From Aureimonas altamirensis (lineage in GTDB: Bacteria; Pseudomonadota; Alphaproteobacteria; Rhizobiales; Rhizobiaceae), in the NCBI RefSeq assembly GCF_001463885.1, contig NZ_BBWQ01000018.1, forward strand, positions 186,001 to 250,000: a stretch of 64,000 nucleotides of DNA. The letters run 5' to 3'. The notes beneath the pieces were generated by a model. It saw only the letters and a list, made by a program, of their open reading frames with translations. It was not told where the DNA came from and ran no database searches. This document shows, piece after piece, positions 44,107 to 53,029 of this stretch; positions within the stretch are counted from its first letter, which is position 1, and each line of letters starts with the position of its first letter. The position numbers and the translations under genes were made by a program.

Positions 44107-44973
44107 TCAGGCTGCGAAACGCCGCGCGCCCGCAACGCACAGCACGACGCCGATGGTGGCCAGCCACATGGCCGGGCTTACGGCTTCACCCAGCAGCAGG
44201 CCAGCCAGCGCCAACCCCATGAAGGGCTGCAGAAGCTGCAACTGCCCGACAGCGGCGACGCCGCCTTGTGCAAGGCCGCGATACCAGAAGACGAAACCGA
44301 TGAGCATCGAGAACAGCGAAACATAGCCAAGGCTTGTCCAGGCCGCCGGCGATATGCCGGCAAGGCTGGCCGGCCACCGCATCGCCGTTGCCACCAGCAT
44401 CGGCGGCAGCGCCACAACCAGCGCCCATGAGATGACCTGCCAGCCGCCCATGCGGCGGGCCAACCGGGCCCCTTCGGCATAGCCAAGCGCGCACAGAACG
44501 ACCGCCGCGACCATGTAGCCATCGGCACGGGACAGCTCTGCCGCGCCGTGCATGAGGGCGAACCCGGCAACGAAGGCACTGCCGAGGCACGCGAAGAGCC
44601 AATAGGCCGGCTTTGGCATCTCGCCCGCCCGGAACACCGCGAAGATCGAGGTGGCGAGCGGCAGCAACCCTATGAAGACGATGGAATGGGCCGACGTCAC
44701 CGTGCCGAGCGCCAGCGCGGTCAAAAGCGGAAAGCCAATAACGACACCCAAGGCCACGATGACGAGGGAGGCGATGTCGCTCTTCTGCGGTGTGGGTGCC
44801 CGGGACAGTATCAGCAGGGCACAGGCGAGAAGCCCGGCGATGGACGCGCGCGCCGTGGTCAAAAACAGTGGGTCGAAGGCCGTTACCGCAATGCGTGTAG
44901 CGGGCAGCGAGCCGGAAAAGATGGCAACGCCGATGAAGCCGTTGACGAGGCCCTGTAACCGATCTCCGTGCAT
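44107..44973 (-). CDS. EamA/DMT-family transporter
   Basis: 288-residue inner-membrane protein with ten hydrophobic segments in two EamA repeats (about 5-135 and 150-285). Such carriers export or import amino acids and related metabolites. The ATG at 44973 (MHGD) has GGAAGGGG 6 nt upstream; the ATG two codons earlier abuts the ribosome-binding site and is less likely. Divergent from a MocR-type regulator with a shared operator-like repeat, so that regulator probably controls it. Confidence 0.88.
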   Translation of the reverse strand: MHGDRLQGLVNGFIGVAIFSGSLPATRIAVTAFDPLFLTTARASIAGLLACALLILSRAPTPQKSDIASLVIVALGVVIGFPLLTALALGTVTSAHSIVFIGLLPLATSIFAVFRAGEMPKPAYWLFACLGSAFVAGFALMHGAAELSRADGYMVAAVVLCALGYAEGARLARRMGGWQVISWALVVALPPMLVATAMRWPASLAGISPAAWTSLGYVSLFSMLIGFVFWYRGLAQGGVAAVGQLQLLQPFMGLALAGLLLGEAVSPAMWLATIGVVLCVAGARRFAA

Positions 44974-45033
44974 GAACATCCCCTTCCTGCCGTTCGCCCC
45001 GCAATAGCGGGGCTGGCACAGGCGGCACAGACA

Positions 45034-45064
45034 CAATACGGTACGGTTTGACAGAACTGTATTG
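45034..45064. promoter_or_regulatory. Inverted repeat in the EamA/MocR divergent promoter
   Basis: CAATACGGT (45034-45042) and ACTGTATTG (45056-45064) are near-perfect inverted arms (one mismatch) 13 bp apart; TTGACA (45048-45053) lies between them as a likely -35. An autoregulated MocR operator is the natural reading. Confidence 0.5.
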
Positions 45065-45082
45065 GTTCAGAGGGCAGCACAG

Positions 45083-46456
45083 ATGGCGCGTGGGCAGACG
45101 GCGAAGGTGATGGATGCGGTGCGCGCGCACATCGAGGGACGCAGCCTTGCACCGGGCGCCCGTCTGCCATCGGTGCGGGCGGAGGCGAGGGCATCCGGCG
45201 TTTCCGTTTCGACTGTCGTGGAGGCGTATGAGAGGCTGGTCGCGGAAGGGCTTATCCGGTCCCGGCCGGGCTCAGGCTTCTATGTGTCGGCATCTGCCGC
45301 GCCTCTGATGCTGAAGGCTGTCGCGCCACGTTGGGACAGGGCGATCGACCCCTTCTGGATATCGCGCCAGTCGCTGGAGGCGGCCCCCGGAACTTCGATG
45401 CCGGGATGCGGATGGTTGCCTGCGGAATGGATGTTCGAAGGCGGGTTGCGCCGTGCCTTGCGCAAGGTCGCACGCGGTAATGCCGTGGAGCTGGCCGATT
45501 ATGGCTCGCCGCTTGGCCTTGAGCCGTTGCGCGCGCTGCTGGCGCGGCGTCTGCTTGCGCTTTCGATCCCGGCCGCGACCGACCGGATCATGCTGACGGA
45601 GTCGGGGACGCAGGCGATCGACCTCGTCTGCCGCCTGTTGATCGAACCCGGCGACGCAGTTCTGGTGGACGATCCCTGCTACTTCAATTTCCACGCTCTG
45701 CTGCGGGCGCATCGCGCGCGCATCGTCGGCGTGCCATATGGCCCGGATGGGCCGGATACTAAGGCGATGGAGACGATTATCGCGCAGGAGCGGCCGCGCC
45801 TCTACATCACCAATTCGGCGATCCATAATCCGACGGGCGCAACCCTTTCCCCCGCCACGGCGCACAAGGTTCTGTCGCTTGCCGACAAAGCCCGGATGAC
45901 GATCGTGGAAGACGACATTTTCGGCGATTTCGAGCAGGAGCCGGCAACGCGGCTTGCCGCGCTGGACGGACTGGACCGCGTCATCTGCATCGGCAGTTTT
46001 TCCAAGAGCGTGTCGGCTTCGGTCCGCTGCGGTTATGTCGCGGCTCGGCCCGACTGGCTGGACGGCCTGATCGACATGAAGATCGCCACCAGCTTCGGCG
46101 GCGGGCGGATGGCCGCCGCATTGCTTTACGAGACTTTGTCCGATGGCGCCTACCGCCGCCACATGGAGGAGGTGCGCCGCAAGCTCGGCCGCGCCATGGA
46201 CCGGACCATCGCTCGGTTGGAGCGGCTGGGGTTTACCGCAGAACTGCGACCGAGGGCAGGAATGTTCGTCTGGTGCCGGCTGCCGCAGGGGGCGGATGCC
46301 GGGCACGTGGCCGCGCAGTGCCTCGGCGATGGGGTCGTGCTGGCCCCCGGCAACGCATTCAGCCTCACCGGGGCAGCATCGCAATTCATGCGGTTCAACG
46401 TCGCCCAATGTGGCGACGACAGCATATTCGCCAGCCTGGAGCGGGCGTTGCGCTGA
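45083..46456 (+). CDS. MocR/PdxR-type GntR regulator with aminotransferase-like domain
   Basis: 457-residue regulator: an N-terminal GntR winged helix (residues 5-75; RLPSVRAEARASGVSVSTVV, RSRPGSGFYV) and a class I aminotransferase-like domain (about 105-455). The PLP Lys is in GSFSKSVSASVRCGYVA, with LTESGTQAIDLVCR and NSAIHNPTGATLS earlier. These proteins sense amino acids or vitamin B6 through PLP. AGAGGG 8 nt before ATG 45083 sets the start. Likely controls the divergent EamA carrier. Convergent with the BCCT gene, one base between stops. Confidence 0.9.
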   Translation: MARGQTAKVMDAVRAHIEGRSLAPGARLPSVRAEARASGVSVSTVVEAYERLVAEGLIRSRPGSGFYVSASAAPLMLKAVAPRWDRAIDPFWISRQSLEAAPGTSMPGCGWLPAEWMFEGGLRRALRKVARGNAVELADYGSPLGLEPLRALLARRLLALSIPAATDRIMLTESGTQAIDLVCRLLIEPGDAVLVDDPCYFNFHALLRAHRARIVGVPYGPDGPDTKAMETIIAQERPRLYITNSAIHNPTGATLSPATAHKVLSLADKARMTIVEDDIFGDFEQEPATRLAALDGLDRVICIGSFSKSVSASVRCGYVAARPDWLDGLIDMKIATSFGGGRMAAALLYETLSDGAYRRHMEEVRRKLGRAMDRTIARLERLGFTAELRPRAGMFVWCRLPQGADAGHVAAQCLGDGVVLAPGNAFSLTGAASQFMRFNVAQCGDDSIFASLERALR

Positions 46457-46457
46457 C

Positions 46458-48452
46458 CTATTCGGGGTCGGGCGCGCTGGCATACAGCGCCGTGGCCGGC
46501 GCGCTGGTCAGAAGCTGGTACGCCTCGAACTGGGCCAGCACATCGGCTTGTATCTCCTCCCGCCGGAAGCCCATGACGTCGTAGCCACGACTGTTATCGG
46601 AGAAGAAGGTGCGGGCAAGCCAGACCTGCGAGCGCTTCCGCTCCGGCCGTGTCACCTCGGCAGCCGAGAAGGCGACGGCCAGATGCGTTTCCGGATGGAC
46701 GCCGTACTGGAAATTGCGCGTCGCGCTGGACGTGACCGTCAGCATGACGCCGCCATCGTCCGGCGAGCGGTTGACCTCGGCATCGACCCCGCGCACGTTG
46801 AGCGCGTTCTTCACATCTTGAAGAGCCGGCTCGACCGTCTTGTCGATGAACCGCAACACGTCGTCCCGGGTCGGGTCTGTCAGCATCCACTGCAGGCGCT
46901 CCTGCCAGTTCATGCTGCGTGCCGGAATGGCCGGCCGCGCATGCTTGCGCATGGTTGCGCGGGCGACATCCGCCTTCATGCCCTTGAGCAGGCCGAAAGA
47001 GAGCAGCAGGAGGATGATGGCAAAGGGCAGCGCACTGATGAGCGTCATCGTCTGCAGGGCCGTCAGCCCGCCTGCCAGCAGCAGCAGGGCGGCGACCAGC
47101 CCCTCCAGCCCGCACCAGTAGATGCGCTGCCAGACAGGCGTTTCCTCGGTGCCGCCCGACGCGATCGTATCCACCACCATCGATCCGGAGTCCGACGAGG
47201 TCACGAAGAAGACGGCGACGAGGATGATGCCGAGCGTCGAGGTCAGGGCCGTGAGGGGCAGGTACTCGAAGAACTGGAACAGCGCCACCGAGATATCGGC
47301 GCCCACCGCAGCGGAAATCGCGCCGTTTGCCACCCCCATGTCGAGGCTTATCGCGGTGTTTCCAAAGACGGCCATCCAGAAAAAGGTAAAGGCCGAGGGG
47401 ACGAAAAGAACGCCGACGACGAATTCGCGTACCGTCCGCCCGCGTGAGATGCGGGCGATGAACATGCCGACGAAGGGCGACCAGGAAATCCACCAGGCCC
47501 AGTAGAACAGGGTCCAGTTGCTGACCCAGTCTCGCGGCTCGTAGGCGTAGAGCGTGAAGGTACGCTCCAGGATCGTATCGAGATAGGTGCCGATATTCTG
47601 CACGAAGGCGCGGAAGATGAATTCCGTCGGGCCCATCACCAGCACGAAGAGCATCAGAATGATGGCAAGGATCAGATTGCCTTCCGACAGTCGGCGGATG
47701 CCGACATCGAGGCCGGAGACCACGGACAGCGTGGCCATGGCGGTGACGACGACGATCAGGATAACCTGGATCGTCGCGGTTTGCGGTACACCGAGAAGGT
47801 AGTTCAGGCCCGCATTGATCTGCAGCACGCCAAGCCCCAGCGAGGTGGCGATGCCGAACAGGGTGCCGCAGATTGCGAAGATATCGACCGCATGGCCCAG
47901 CGGTCCGTTGATCCGCTCCTGCAGCAGCGGATAGAAACCGGAGCGGATGGTCAGCGGCAGGTTGTAGCGAAACGAAAAGTACGCCAGCGACAGACCGACG
48001 ACGGCGTAGATGGACCAGGCATGCACACCCCAGTGGAAGTAGGTGATTGCCATCGCCTGACGGGCCGCCTGAAAGGTGCCGGGCGAGGCTTCCGGCGGCA
48101 CGGAATAATGCAGGATCGGCTCCGCCACCGCATAGAACATCAGTCCTATGCCCATGCCGGCGGCAAACAGCATCGCAAGCCAGGTCAGATAGGGATAATC
48201 CGGGTCGGCATCGTCACTGCCCAGCTTCAGGTCGCCATAGCGGCTGATGGCAAGGTAGAGCGCAAAGAACAGGAAGATGCCGACGGACAGGAGGTAGAAC
48301 CAGCCGAACGTATCCAGCACCCAGGCTTGCGCTGTCTTGAATATCCTGTCCGCGTCTGTCGGGAAGACGATGCCGATCATCACCATGACGATGATGATCG
48401 CGCTTGAAATGAAGAAGACGGGTTTGTTGATGGTCGTCGTCTGTGGGCTCAT
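46458..48452 (-). CDS. betT: BCCT-family choline transporter (BetT-like)
   Basis: 664-residue carrier with 12 helices (residues 1 to about 500) and a BetT-type hydrophilic C-terminal domain of about 150 residues. The unwound helix motif GMGIGLMFYAVAEP matches proton-coupled choline carriers, and the helix 8 region TLFYWAWWISWSPFVGMFIA carries the Trp cage for the trimethylammonium group. It imports choline for glycine betaine synthesis; no bet enzymes lie nearby. ATG 48452 is the likely start although the ribosome-binding site is poor. Confidence 0.9.
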   Translation of the reverse strand: MSPQTTTINKPVFFISSAIIIVMVMIGIVFPTDADRIFKTAQAWVLDTFGWFYLLSVGIFLFFALYLAISRYGDLKLGSDDADPDYPYLTWLAMLFAAGMGIGLMFYAVAEPILHYSVPPEASPGTFQAARQAMAITYFHWGVHAWSIYAVVGLSLAYFSFRYNLPLTIRSGFYPLLQERINGPLGHAVDIFAICGTLFGIATSLGLGVLQINAGLNYLLGVPQTATIQVILIVVVTAMATLSVVSGLDVGIRRLSEGNLILAIILMLFVLVMGPTEFIFRAFVQNIGTYLDTILERTFTLYAYEPRDWVSNWTLFYWAWWISWSPFVGMFIARISRGRTVREFVVGVLFVPSAFTFFWMAVFGNTAISLDMGVANGAISAAVGADISVALFQFFEYLPLTALTSTLGIILVAVFFVTSSDSGSMVVDTIASGGTEETPVWQRIYWCGLEGLVAALLLLAGGLTALQTMTLISALPFAIILLLLSFGLLKGMKADVARATMRKHARPAIPARSMNWQERLQWMLTDPTRDDVLRFIDKTVEPALQDVKNALNVRGVDAEVNRSPDDGGVMLTVTSSATRNFQYGVHPETHLAVAFSAAEVTRPERKRSQVWLARTFFSDNSRGYDVMGFRREEIQADVLAQFEAYQLLTSAPATALYASAPDPE

Positions 48453-48579
48453 GCCGATGCGGAAATCCTGTATTCGGGCCAATGCCAATTGCGGCGAAAA
48501 GGGGGCCGGCCAGACGACACCTAGGGCATAATGATAGAGGACAAGTGCGCGCCGCATGACGCGGCCCGCGTAAGCCGCA

Positions 48580-49191
48580 TCAACCCGTCCAGTTGACGTG
48601 CTTCGCCAGAAGGGTCGTCGCCAGCTCGGACCGGCCCGTTCGCAGGGCGTTCAGGATCGCCTTATGGTCCCGGTCGGTCGGGGCTTCCCACTCTGCCCGC
48701 CAGCCGGAAAACAGAAACCGCGCGCTGGCGGCCTGCAGGTCGTCGATGGAGCGTAGAAGGCGCGGCATGCCGCACGGCTCTATCAGCGTTCGGTGGAAGC
48801 GGCGGTTACACTCCTCCCACACATGCACGTCGCCCGCGGCCTCGGCTGCCTGGTTTATCTCTTCGGCCCGGTCCAGGATGGCGCGGGTCAGATGGGGGAT
48901 CGCGTGCCGCAGGGCCAGCGCTTCCAGCGCAGCCCGCATTTCGGCCACTTCGCGCACCTCGGCCTGCGTGAAGCCGGCGACGCGCACGCCGCGCCGCGGC
49001 ACGCTTGCCACAAGGCCCCGCGCTTCCAGCCGTCGGAACGCCTCCCGCACCGGCACATGGCTGGCCGAGAATTCTTCGGCCACATGCTCCTGCCGCAGCT
49101 TTTCGCCGGCGTTCAGCACACCGGCGACGATGCGCTCGGCCAGTGTCCGCTCGATGCGTGCGGCTATGGTTTCACCGGTACGAGTCGTCAT
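48580..49191 (-). CDS. GntR-family regulator (FCD/FadR type)
   Basis: 203-residue repressor: winged helix at residues 10-70 (EKLRQEHVAEEFSASHVPVR, then RLEARGLV and RRGVRVAGF) and an FCD ligand domain (about 75-200) with metal-binding-type residues in CNRRFHRTLIEPCG. No ribosome-binding site precedes the ATG, so translation may be leaderless. It is divergent from a GntP permease 112 bp away and probably represses it until a sugar acid is present (inference). Confidence 0.88.
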   Translation of the reverse strand: MTTRTGETIAARIERTLAERIVAGVLNAGEKLRQEHVAEEFSASHVPVREAFRRLEARGLVASVPRRGVRVAGFTQAEVREVAEMRAALEALALRHAIPHLTRAILDRAEEINQAAEAAGDVHVWEECNRRFHRTLIEPCGMPRLLRSIDDLQAASARFLFSGWRAEWEAPTDRDHKAILNALRTGRSELATTLLAKHVNWTG

Positions 49192-49303
49192 GCTTTGTAG
49201 ATAAATGTCGCCAATGCGGTTGTCACCTCGGCGGCACTCAAATAGGGCATCCACTTTAGGTTGTGCCCGCAATGGTTCGGGCCAGTGGCTTACAGGAGTT
49301 GGA

Positions 49304-50683
49304 ATGGAAGGTTTCGAGCAAACGTTGGGGGCGGGCACTCTCCTGTCCATCGCGGCAGGGGCGATAGCGCTGCTGCTCGTCCTGATCATACGGTTCAATA
49401 TTCATGCCTTCATCGCGCTGGTCCTCGTCAGTCTGCTAACGGCACTGGTTGCCGGCATTCCGACCGCCGCCATCGTCCAGACGCTGACTGCGGCCTTCGG
49501 GTCGACCCTTGGCGGGGTGGCGCTGCTGGTCGCACTGGGCGCCATGCTTGGGCGTCTCTTGGAAATTTCCGGCGGCGCGGAATCGCTGGCCAACGCGCTG
49601 GTGGCAAAGTTCGGCGAGAAGCGCGCGCCGCTTGCGCTTGGCATTGCATCCCTGATCTTCGGTTTCCCGATCTTCTTCGATGCCGGGCTTGTCGTCATGC
49701 TGCCCGTTGTCTTCACGATTGCCCGCCGTCTCGGCGGCGGCCTGCTGCTCTACGGCATGCCGGTGGCGGCGGCCTTCTCGGTGATGCACGTCTTCGTGCC
49801 GCCGCATCCCGGGCCCGTCGCGGCATCCGAGCTGCTGGGTGCGGACGTCGGCATGCTGATCGTGGTCGGACTGCTGGTTGCCGTGCCGATCTGGATCGTC
49901 GCGGGCCAGATCTTCGGTCAATGGATCGGCCGTCGCATCGTGCTGCCCGTTCCGGACATCCTGTCCGGCGGCCCGCGCGAAGACAGCGCCGGCCCTGCGC
50001 CGAAGCCCTCGACCGTGATCCTGCTGCTGCTGTTGCCGCTGCTGCTGATCTTCCTGAATACCGGTCTAGACTATGCGCGTGCCGCAGGGTGGGTCGACGG
50101 AGAGGCCGCCTGGTTCGCGCTGGCGCGCACCATCGGGGCGACGCCCGTCGCGCTGCTGATCTCCGTTCTTGTCGCCGCCTACGTCATCGGCATCCGGCGT
50201 GGACAGGACGGCAAGAAGATCGAGGGTATTCTCGATTCGGCCCTGGGCCCGGTCTGCTCGATCATCCTGATCACCGGCGCGGGCGGCATGTTCGGCGGCG
50301 TGCTGCGCGCGTCGGGCATCGGCGACGCGCTTGCCTCGGCGCTGGACGGCATCGGCATGCCGTTGTTCGTGGCCGGCTTCATCATCTCGACGGCGCTTCG
50401 GATCGCGCAGGGGTCGGCAACGGTTGCGCTGATCACCTCTGCGGGCCTCGTCCAGCCTGCCGTGGCCGCCGCAGGCTATGGCAATGTCGAACTGGCAGCC
50501 TTCGTCCTGTCCCTGGCGGCCGGGTCGGTCATGCTCAGCCATGTCAACGATTCCGGCTTCTGGCTGGTGGGCCGATTCTTCGGAATGGATGTCAAGACGA
50601 CGCTGAAGACCTGGACCGTGATGCAGACGATCGTCGGCCTGATGGGCTTTGCCATCGCCGGACTGATCTTCTGGATTGCCTGA
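49304..50683 (+). CDS. Gluconate:H+ symporter family permease (GntP)
   Basis: 459-residue carrier with about 12 helices. GntP-family features: ASLIFGFPIFFDAGLVVMLP, MHVFVPPHPGPVAASELLGAD (the near-invariant VPPHPGP), and SATVALITSAGLVQP, VMLSHVNDSGFWLVGRFF. Imports gluconate or a similar sugar acid with protons. AGGAG lies 5 nt before the ATG. Divergent from the GntR repressor; no gluconate kinase is nearby, so the true substrate could be another hydroxy acid. Confidence 0.9.
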   Translation: MEGFEQTLGAGTLLSIAAGAIALLLVLIIRFNIHAFIALVLVSLLTALVAGIPTAAIVQTLTAAFGSTLGGVALLVALGAMLGRLLEISGGAESLANALVAKFGEKRAPLALGIASLIFGFPIFFDAGLVVMLPVVFTIARRLGGGLLLYGMPVAAAFSVMHVFVPPHPGPVAASELLGADVGMLIVVGLLVAVPIWIVAGQIFGQWIGRRIVLPVPDILSGGPREDSAGPAPKPSTVILLLLLPLLLIFLNTGLDYARAAGWVDGEAAWFALARTIGATPVALLISVLVAAYVIGIRRGQDGKKIEGILDSALGPVCSIILITGAGGMFGGVLRASGIGDALASALDGIGMPLFVAGFIISTALRIAQGSATVALITSAGLVQPAVAAAGYGNVELAAFVLSLAAGSVMLSHVNDSGFWLVGRFFGMDVKTTLKTWTVMQTIVGLMGFAIAGLIFWIA

Positions 50684-50690
50684 TTTTTAA

Positions 50691-50717
50691 GGAGCGGCCG
50701 GGTCTGCTGGCCGCTCC
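50691..50717. repeat. Perfect 9-bp hairpin after gntP
   Basis: GGAGCGGCC, 9-nt loop, GGCCGCTCC. It starts 7 nt after the gntP stop, but neither strand has a T-run after the stem, so it is a stable 3' hairpin that could stabilise the gntP mRNA or work with Rho. It is not a canonical terminator. Confidence 0.5.
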
Positions 50718-50766
50718 ATATCACTTGCCGCTTGCCGATCGGCAGCCGGATGGGCATCGATAGGGC

Positions 50767-51519
50767 ATGAGCGATCCTTCCTTCAGCCTTGTCCTTGTGC
50801 TTGCCGCCACCTTCCTGATCGCCGGGCTGGTGAAGGGCGTTACCGGCATGGGCCTGCCGACAGTCGCGATGGGTATTCTCGGCGCGCTGATCTCGCCGCT
50901 GGCCGCCGCCGGACTGCTTCTCGTGCCGTCCTTCGTCACGAATGCCTGGCAATTGCTGAACGGCGCAAACCTGTCCGCCATCGTCGCACGCCTGTGGACG
51001 ATGATGCTGGCCGTGGCGGCCGGAACGCTGGCAAGCGCCGGCATCATCACCGGTTCGGGCACCGGCGCGGCCACCGCCGCACTGGGTGCGACCCTGATTC
51101 TCTATGCGGGCTATACCCTGCTCGCCCGCCAGATCACGGTGCCACGCCGGCACGAGCCGTGGCTCTCGCCGCTCATCGGCTTCGTCACAGGGCTGGTAAC
51201 GGGGGCGACCGGCGTCTTCGTCATTCCGGCAGTTCCGTATCTGCAGGCACTCGGCTTCGAGCGGGACGATCTGGTGCAGGCGCTCGGCCTGTCCTTTACC
51301 GTCTCCACCATCGCGCTTGCGCTCGGCATAGGCATGCATGGCGGATTGCAGTTCGGCAATATCGGCCTGTCGGTGCTGGCTGTTCTGCCGGCTCTGGCCG
51401 GCATGGCGCTCGGCCAGACATTGCGCAAGCGGATCAGCCCTACGGCATTCCGGCGCGGTTTCCTGATCTGCCTTCTGCTGCTGGGCGGCGAGATGCTTGC
51501 GCGAAGCATCTGGGCGTGA
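50767..51519 (+). CDS. TauE/SafE-family sulfite/sulfonate exporter
   Basis: 250-residue membrane protein with about eight helices. The TauE/SafE patterns are AGLVKGVTGMGLPTVAMGIL near residue 20 and the matching GFVTGLVTGATGVFVIP in the second half, showing the usual internal duplication. The family exports sulfite or organosulfur anions. It follows gntP by 83 nt with a hairpin between, so co-transcription is uncertain. Convergent with the SDR gene. Confidence 0.85.
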   Translation: MSDPSFSLVLVLAATFLIAGLVKGVTGMGLPTVAMGILGALISPLAAAGLLLVPSFVTNAWQLLNGANLSAIVARLWTMMLAVAAGTLASAGIITGSGTGAATAALGATLILYAGYTLLARQITVPRRHEPWLSPLIGFVTGLVTGATGVFVIPAVPYLQALGFERDDLVQALGLSFTVSTIALALGIGMHGGLQFGNIGLSVLAVLPALAGMALGQTLRKRISPTAFRRGFLICLLLLGGEMLARSIWA

Positions 51520-51563
51520 AGGCGGAGCAACCTTGGTCGCTCCGCCCGGCCGTCGTGGATGCC

Positions 51564-52304
51564 TCAGCTCAGCGCGCCGCCGTCCACGGTCAGGATCGTG
51601 CCGGTGATCTGCCGCGCGGCGGGTGAGGCCAGGAACGCGACCGCCGCCCCGACATCCTCCGGCTGGCCGAAGCGGCCGAGCGGGATGAGCGTGCGCTGGA
51701 GGTCGGCAAATTCGCCGGTCTCCGGGTTCATGTCGGTGTTGGTGGAACCCGGTTGCACCGTGTTCACCGTGATGTCGCGCGGCCCCAGTTCCTGCGCAAG
51801 CCCGCGCGTCAGCGACTGGATCGCCGACTTGGTCATGTAATAGACAGTGCCGGGCGATCCGACGATACGCTCCGCGCCGGCCGAGCCGATATTGATAATG
51901 CGTCCACCAGCAGGCAGATGCGGGATCGCGGCCTTCGATGCCAGGATCGGCCCACGGATGTTCACCGCCAACTGCGCGTCGATATCCTCGATCGGGTAGT
52001 CGGCGATCGGGCTGTAGCGCGCGATGGCGGCATTGTTGACGAGAATGTCGAGCCCGCCCAGCTTTTCCACCGCCTCGTCAACTGAACGCTGGATCGCTGC
52101 GGGATCGCCGCTATCCGCCTGGATCGCCACCGCCTTGCCGCCCTTGTTTGCGATGGCATCCACCACCTGCGCCGCACGATCCGCCGAGCGCTCATAGGTG
52201 ATGGCGACGGCCGCGCCCTTTTCCGCGAGCGCCAACGCAATCGCCGCGCCGATCCCGCGCGATCCACCTGTCACCAATGCCCGCTTGCCAGCCAGTTCGC
52301 TCAT
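51564..52304 (-). CDS. Short-chain dehydrogenase/reductase (FabG-like)
   Basis: 246-residue classical SDR. NAD(P)-binding TGGSRGIGAAIALALAEKG, the NNAAIARY segment, catalytic Ser in INIGSAGAE and YxxxK in YYMTKSAIQS are all present; the C-terminus ends in the usual ILTVDGGALS. ATG 52304 has AAGGA 8 nt upstream; the GTG two codons earlier is rejected. It reduces or oxidises an unidentified carbonyl compound. Divergent from a TetR regulator with a shared palindrome. Confidence 0.9.
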   Translation of the reverse strand: MSELAGKRALVTGGSRGIGAAIALALAEKGAAVAITYERSADRAAQVVDAIANKGGKAVAIQADSGDPAAIQRSVDEAVEKLGGLDILVNNAAIARYSPIADYPIEDIDAQLAVNIRGPILASKAAIPHLPAGGRIINIGSAGAERIVGSPGTVYYMTKSAIQSLTRGLAQELGPRDITVNTVQPGSTNTDMNPETGEFADLQRTLIPLGRFGQPEDVGAAVAFLASPAARQITGTILTVDGGALS

Positions 52305-52316
52305 CGTCACATCCTT

Positions 52317-52336
52317 TCTGTGTCAATCGATACAGA
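52317..52336. promoter_or_regulatory. 20-bp imperfect palindrome, candidate TetR operator
   Basis: TCTGTGTCAATCGATACAGA: the halves match at 8 of 10 positions. It sits 12 bp before the SDR start and 48 bp before the TetR start. TetR-family repressors bind palindromes of this size in the promoter they share with their target. Confidence 0.5.
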
Positions 52337-52384
52337 ATAGATGCGAATGTTGCGATCTTCTGTCAATGGATTATATATCGATCG

Positions 52385-53029
52385 ATGCAAAAAGATCCGA
52401 CAGCGACGAATGAATGCGAGACCCGCGGACGCGGTCGGCCACGCGCGTTCGACCGCAAGGCGGCTTTGGATGCCGCGATGAGACTGTTCTGGAGGAAGGG
52501 CTATTCGGCTACATCGATAGCCGATCTGACGGCGGCGATGGGCATCGGCTCGCCCAGCCTCTACGCCGCATTCGGCTCCAAGGAGCAGCTCTATGCCGAG
52601 GCGCTCGATCACTATCGAAGCGAGAACGAGGCGACGGCATGGGGCGGGTTCTTTGCGGCCGACACGGCACGCGGCGCCGTCCAGTCGTTCCTGATGGACT
52701 CTGCAGCCGGCCTCAGCCAGGCCGTGGCAGGCTGCATGGTGACCTTGTCTTCGGTCGGCTGCGAGGGAAACGCGGAGCTTGGCGCGTTGGTCGTGTCAGC
52801 CCGCAACACTGCGCTGGAACGGCTGGAGGCCCGGCTGCGGCGCGGCGTCGATGACGGCGAGATACCCGCCACGGTCGACGTTCACGCGCTCGCCCGCTTT
52901 ATCCAGAGCGTTCAGAACGGCATGTCGGTGCTGGCGCGTGATGGCATCACCCGCGCCGAACTGGAAAGCATCGCCGAGACCGCAATGATGGGCTGGGACG
53001 CGCGCGTTCTGTCCACCCTCGTCGACTAG
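52385..53029 (+). CDS. TetR-family transcriptional regulator
   Basis: 214-residue repressor. The N-terminal helix-turn-helix (residues 20-65) contains RKAALDAAMRLFWRKGYSAT and SIADLTAAMGIGSPSLYAAF. A TetR_C_16-like ligand domain follows, including a Cys-rich SQAVAGCMVTLSSVGCEGN. No ribosome-binding site is seen before the ATG. It probably represses the divergent SDR gene. Its TAG stop uses the CTAG shared with the convergent aldolase gene. Confidence 0.88.
   Translation: MQKDPTATNECETRGRGRPRAFDRKAALDAAMRLFWRKGYSATSIADLTAAMGIGSPSLYAAFGSKEQLYAEALDHYRSENEATAWGGFFAADTARGAVQSFLMDSAAGLSQAVAGCMVTLSSVGCEGNAELGALVVSARNTALERLEARLRRGVDDGEIPATVDVHALARFIQSVQNGMSVLARDGITRAELESIAETAMMGWDARVLSTLVD

Noticed and set aside
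50691-50717. Intrinsic terminator for gntP
   Set aside because: The hairpin is perfect but no T-run follows on either strand, so it is listed as a repeat instead.
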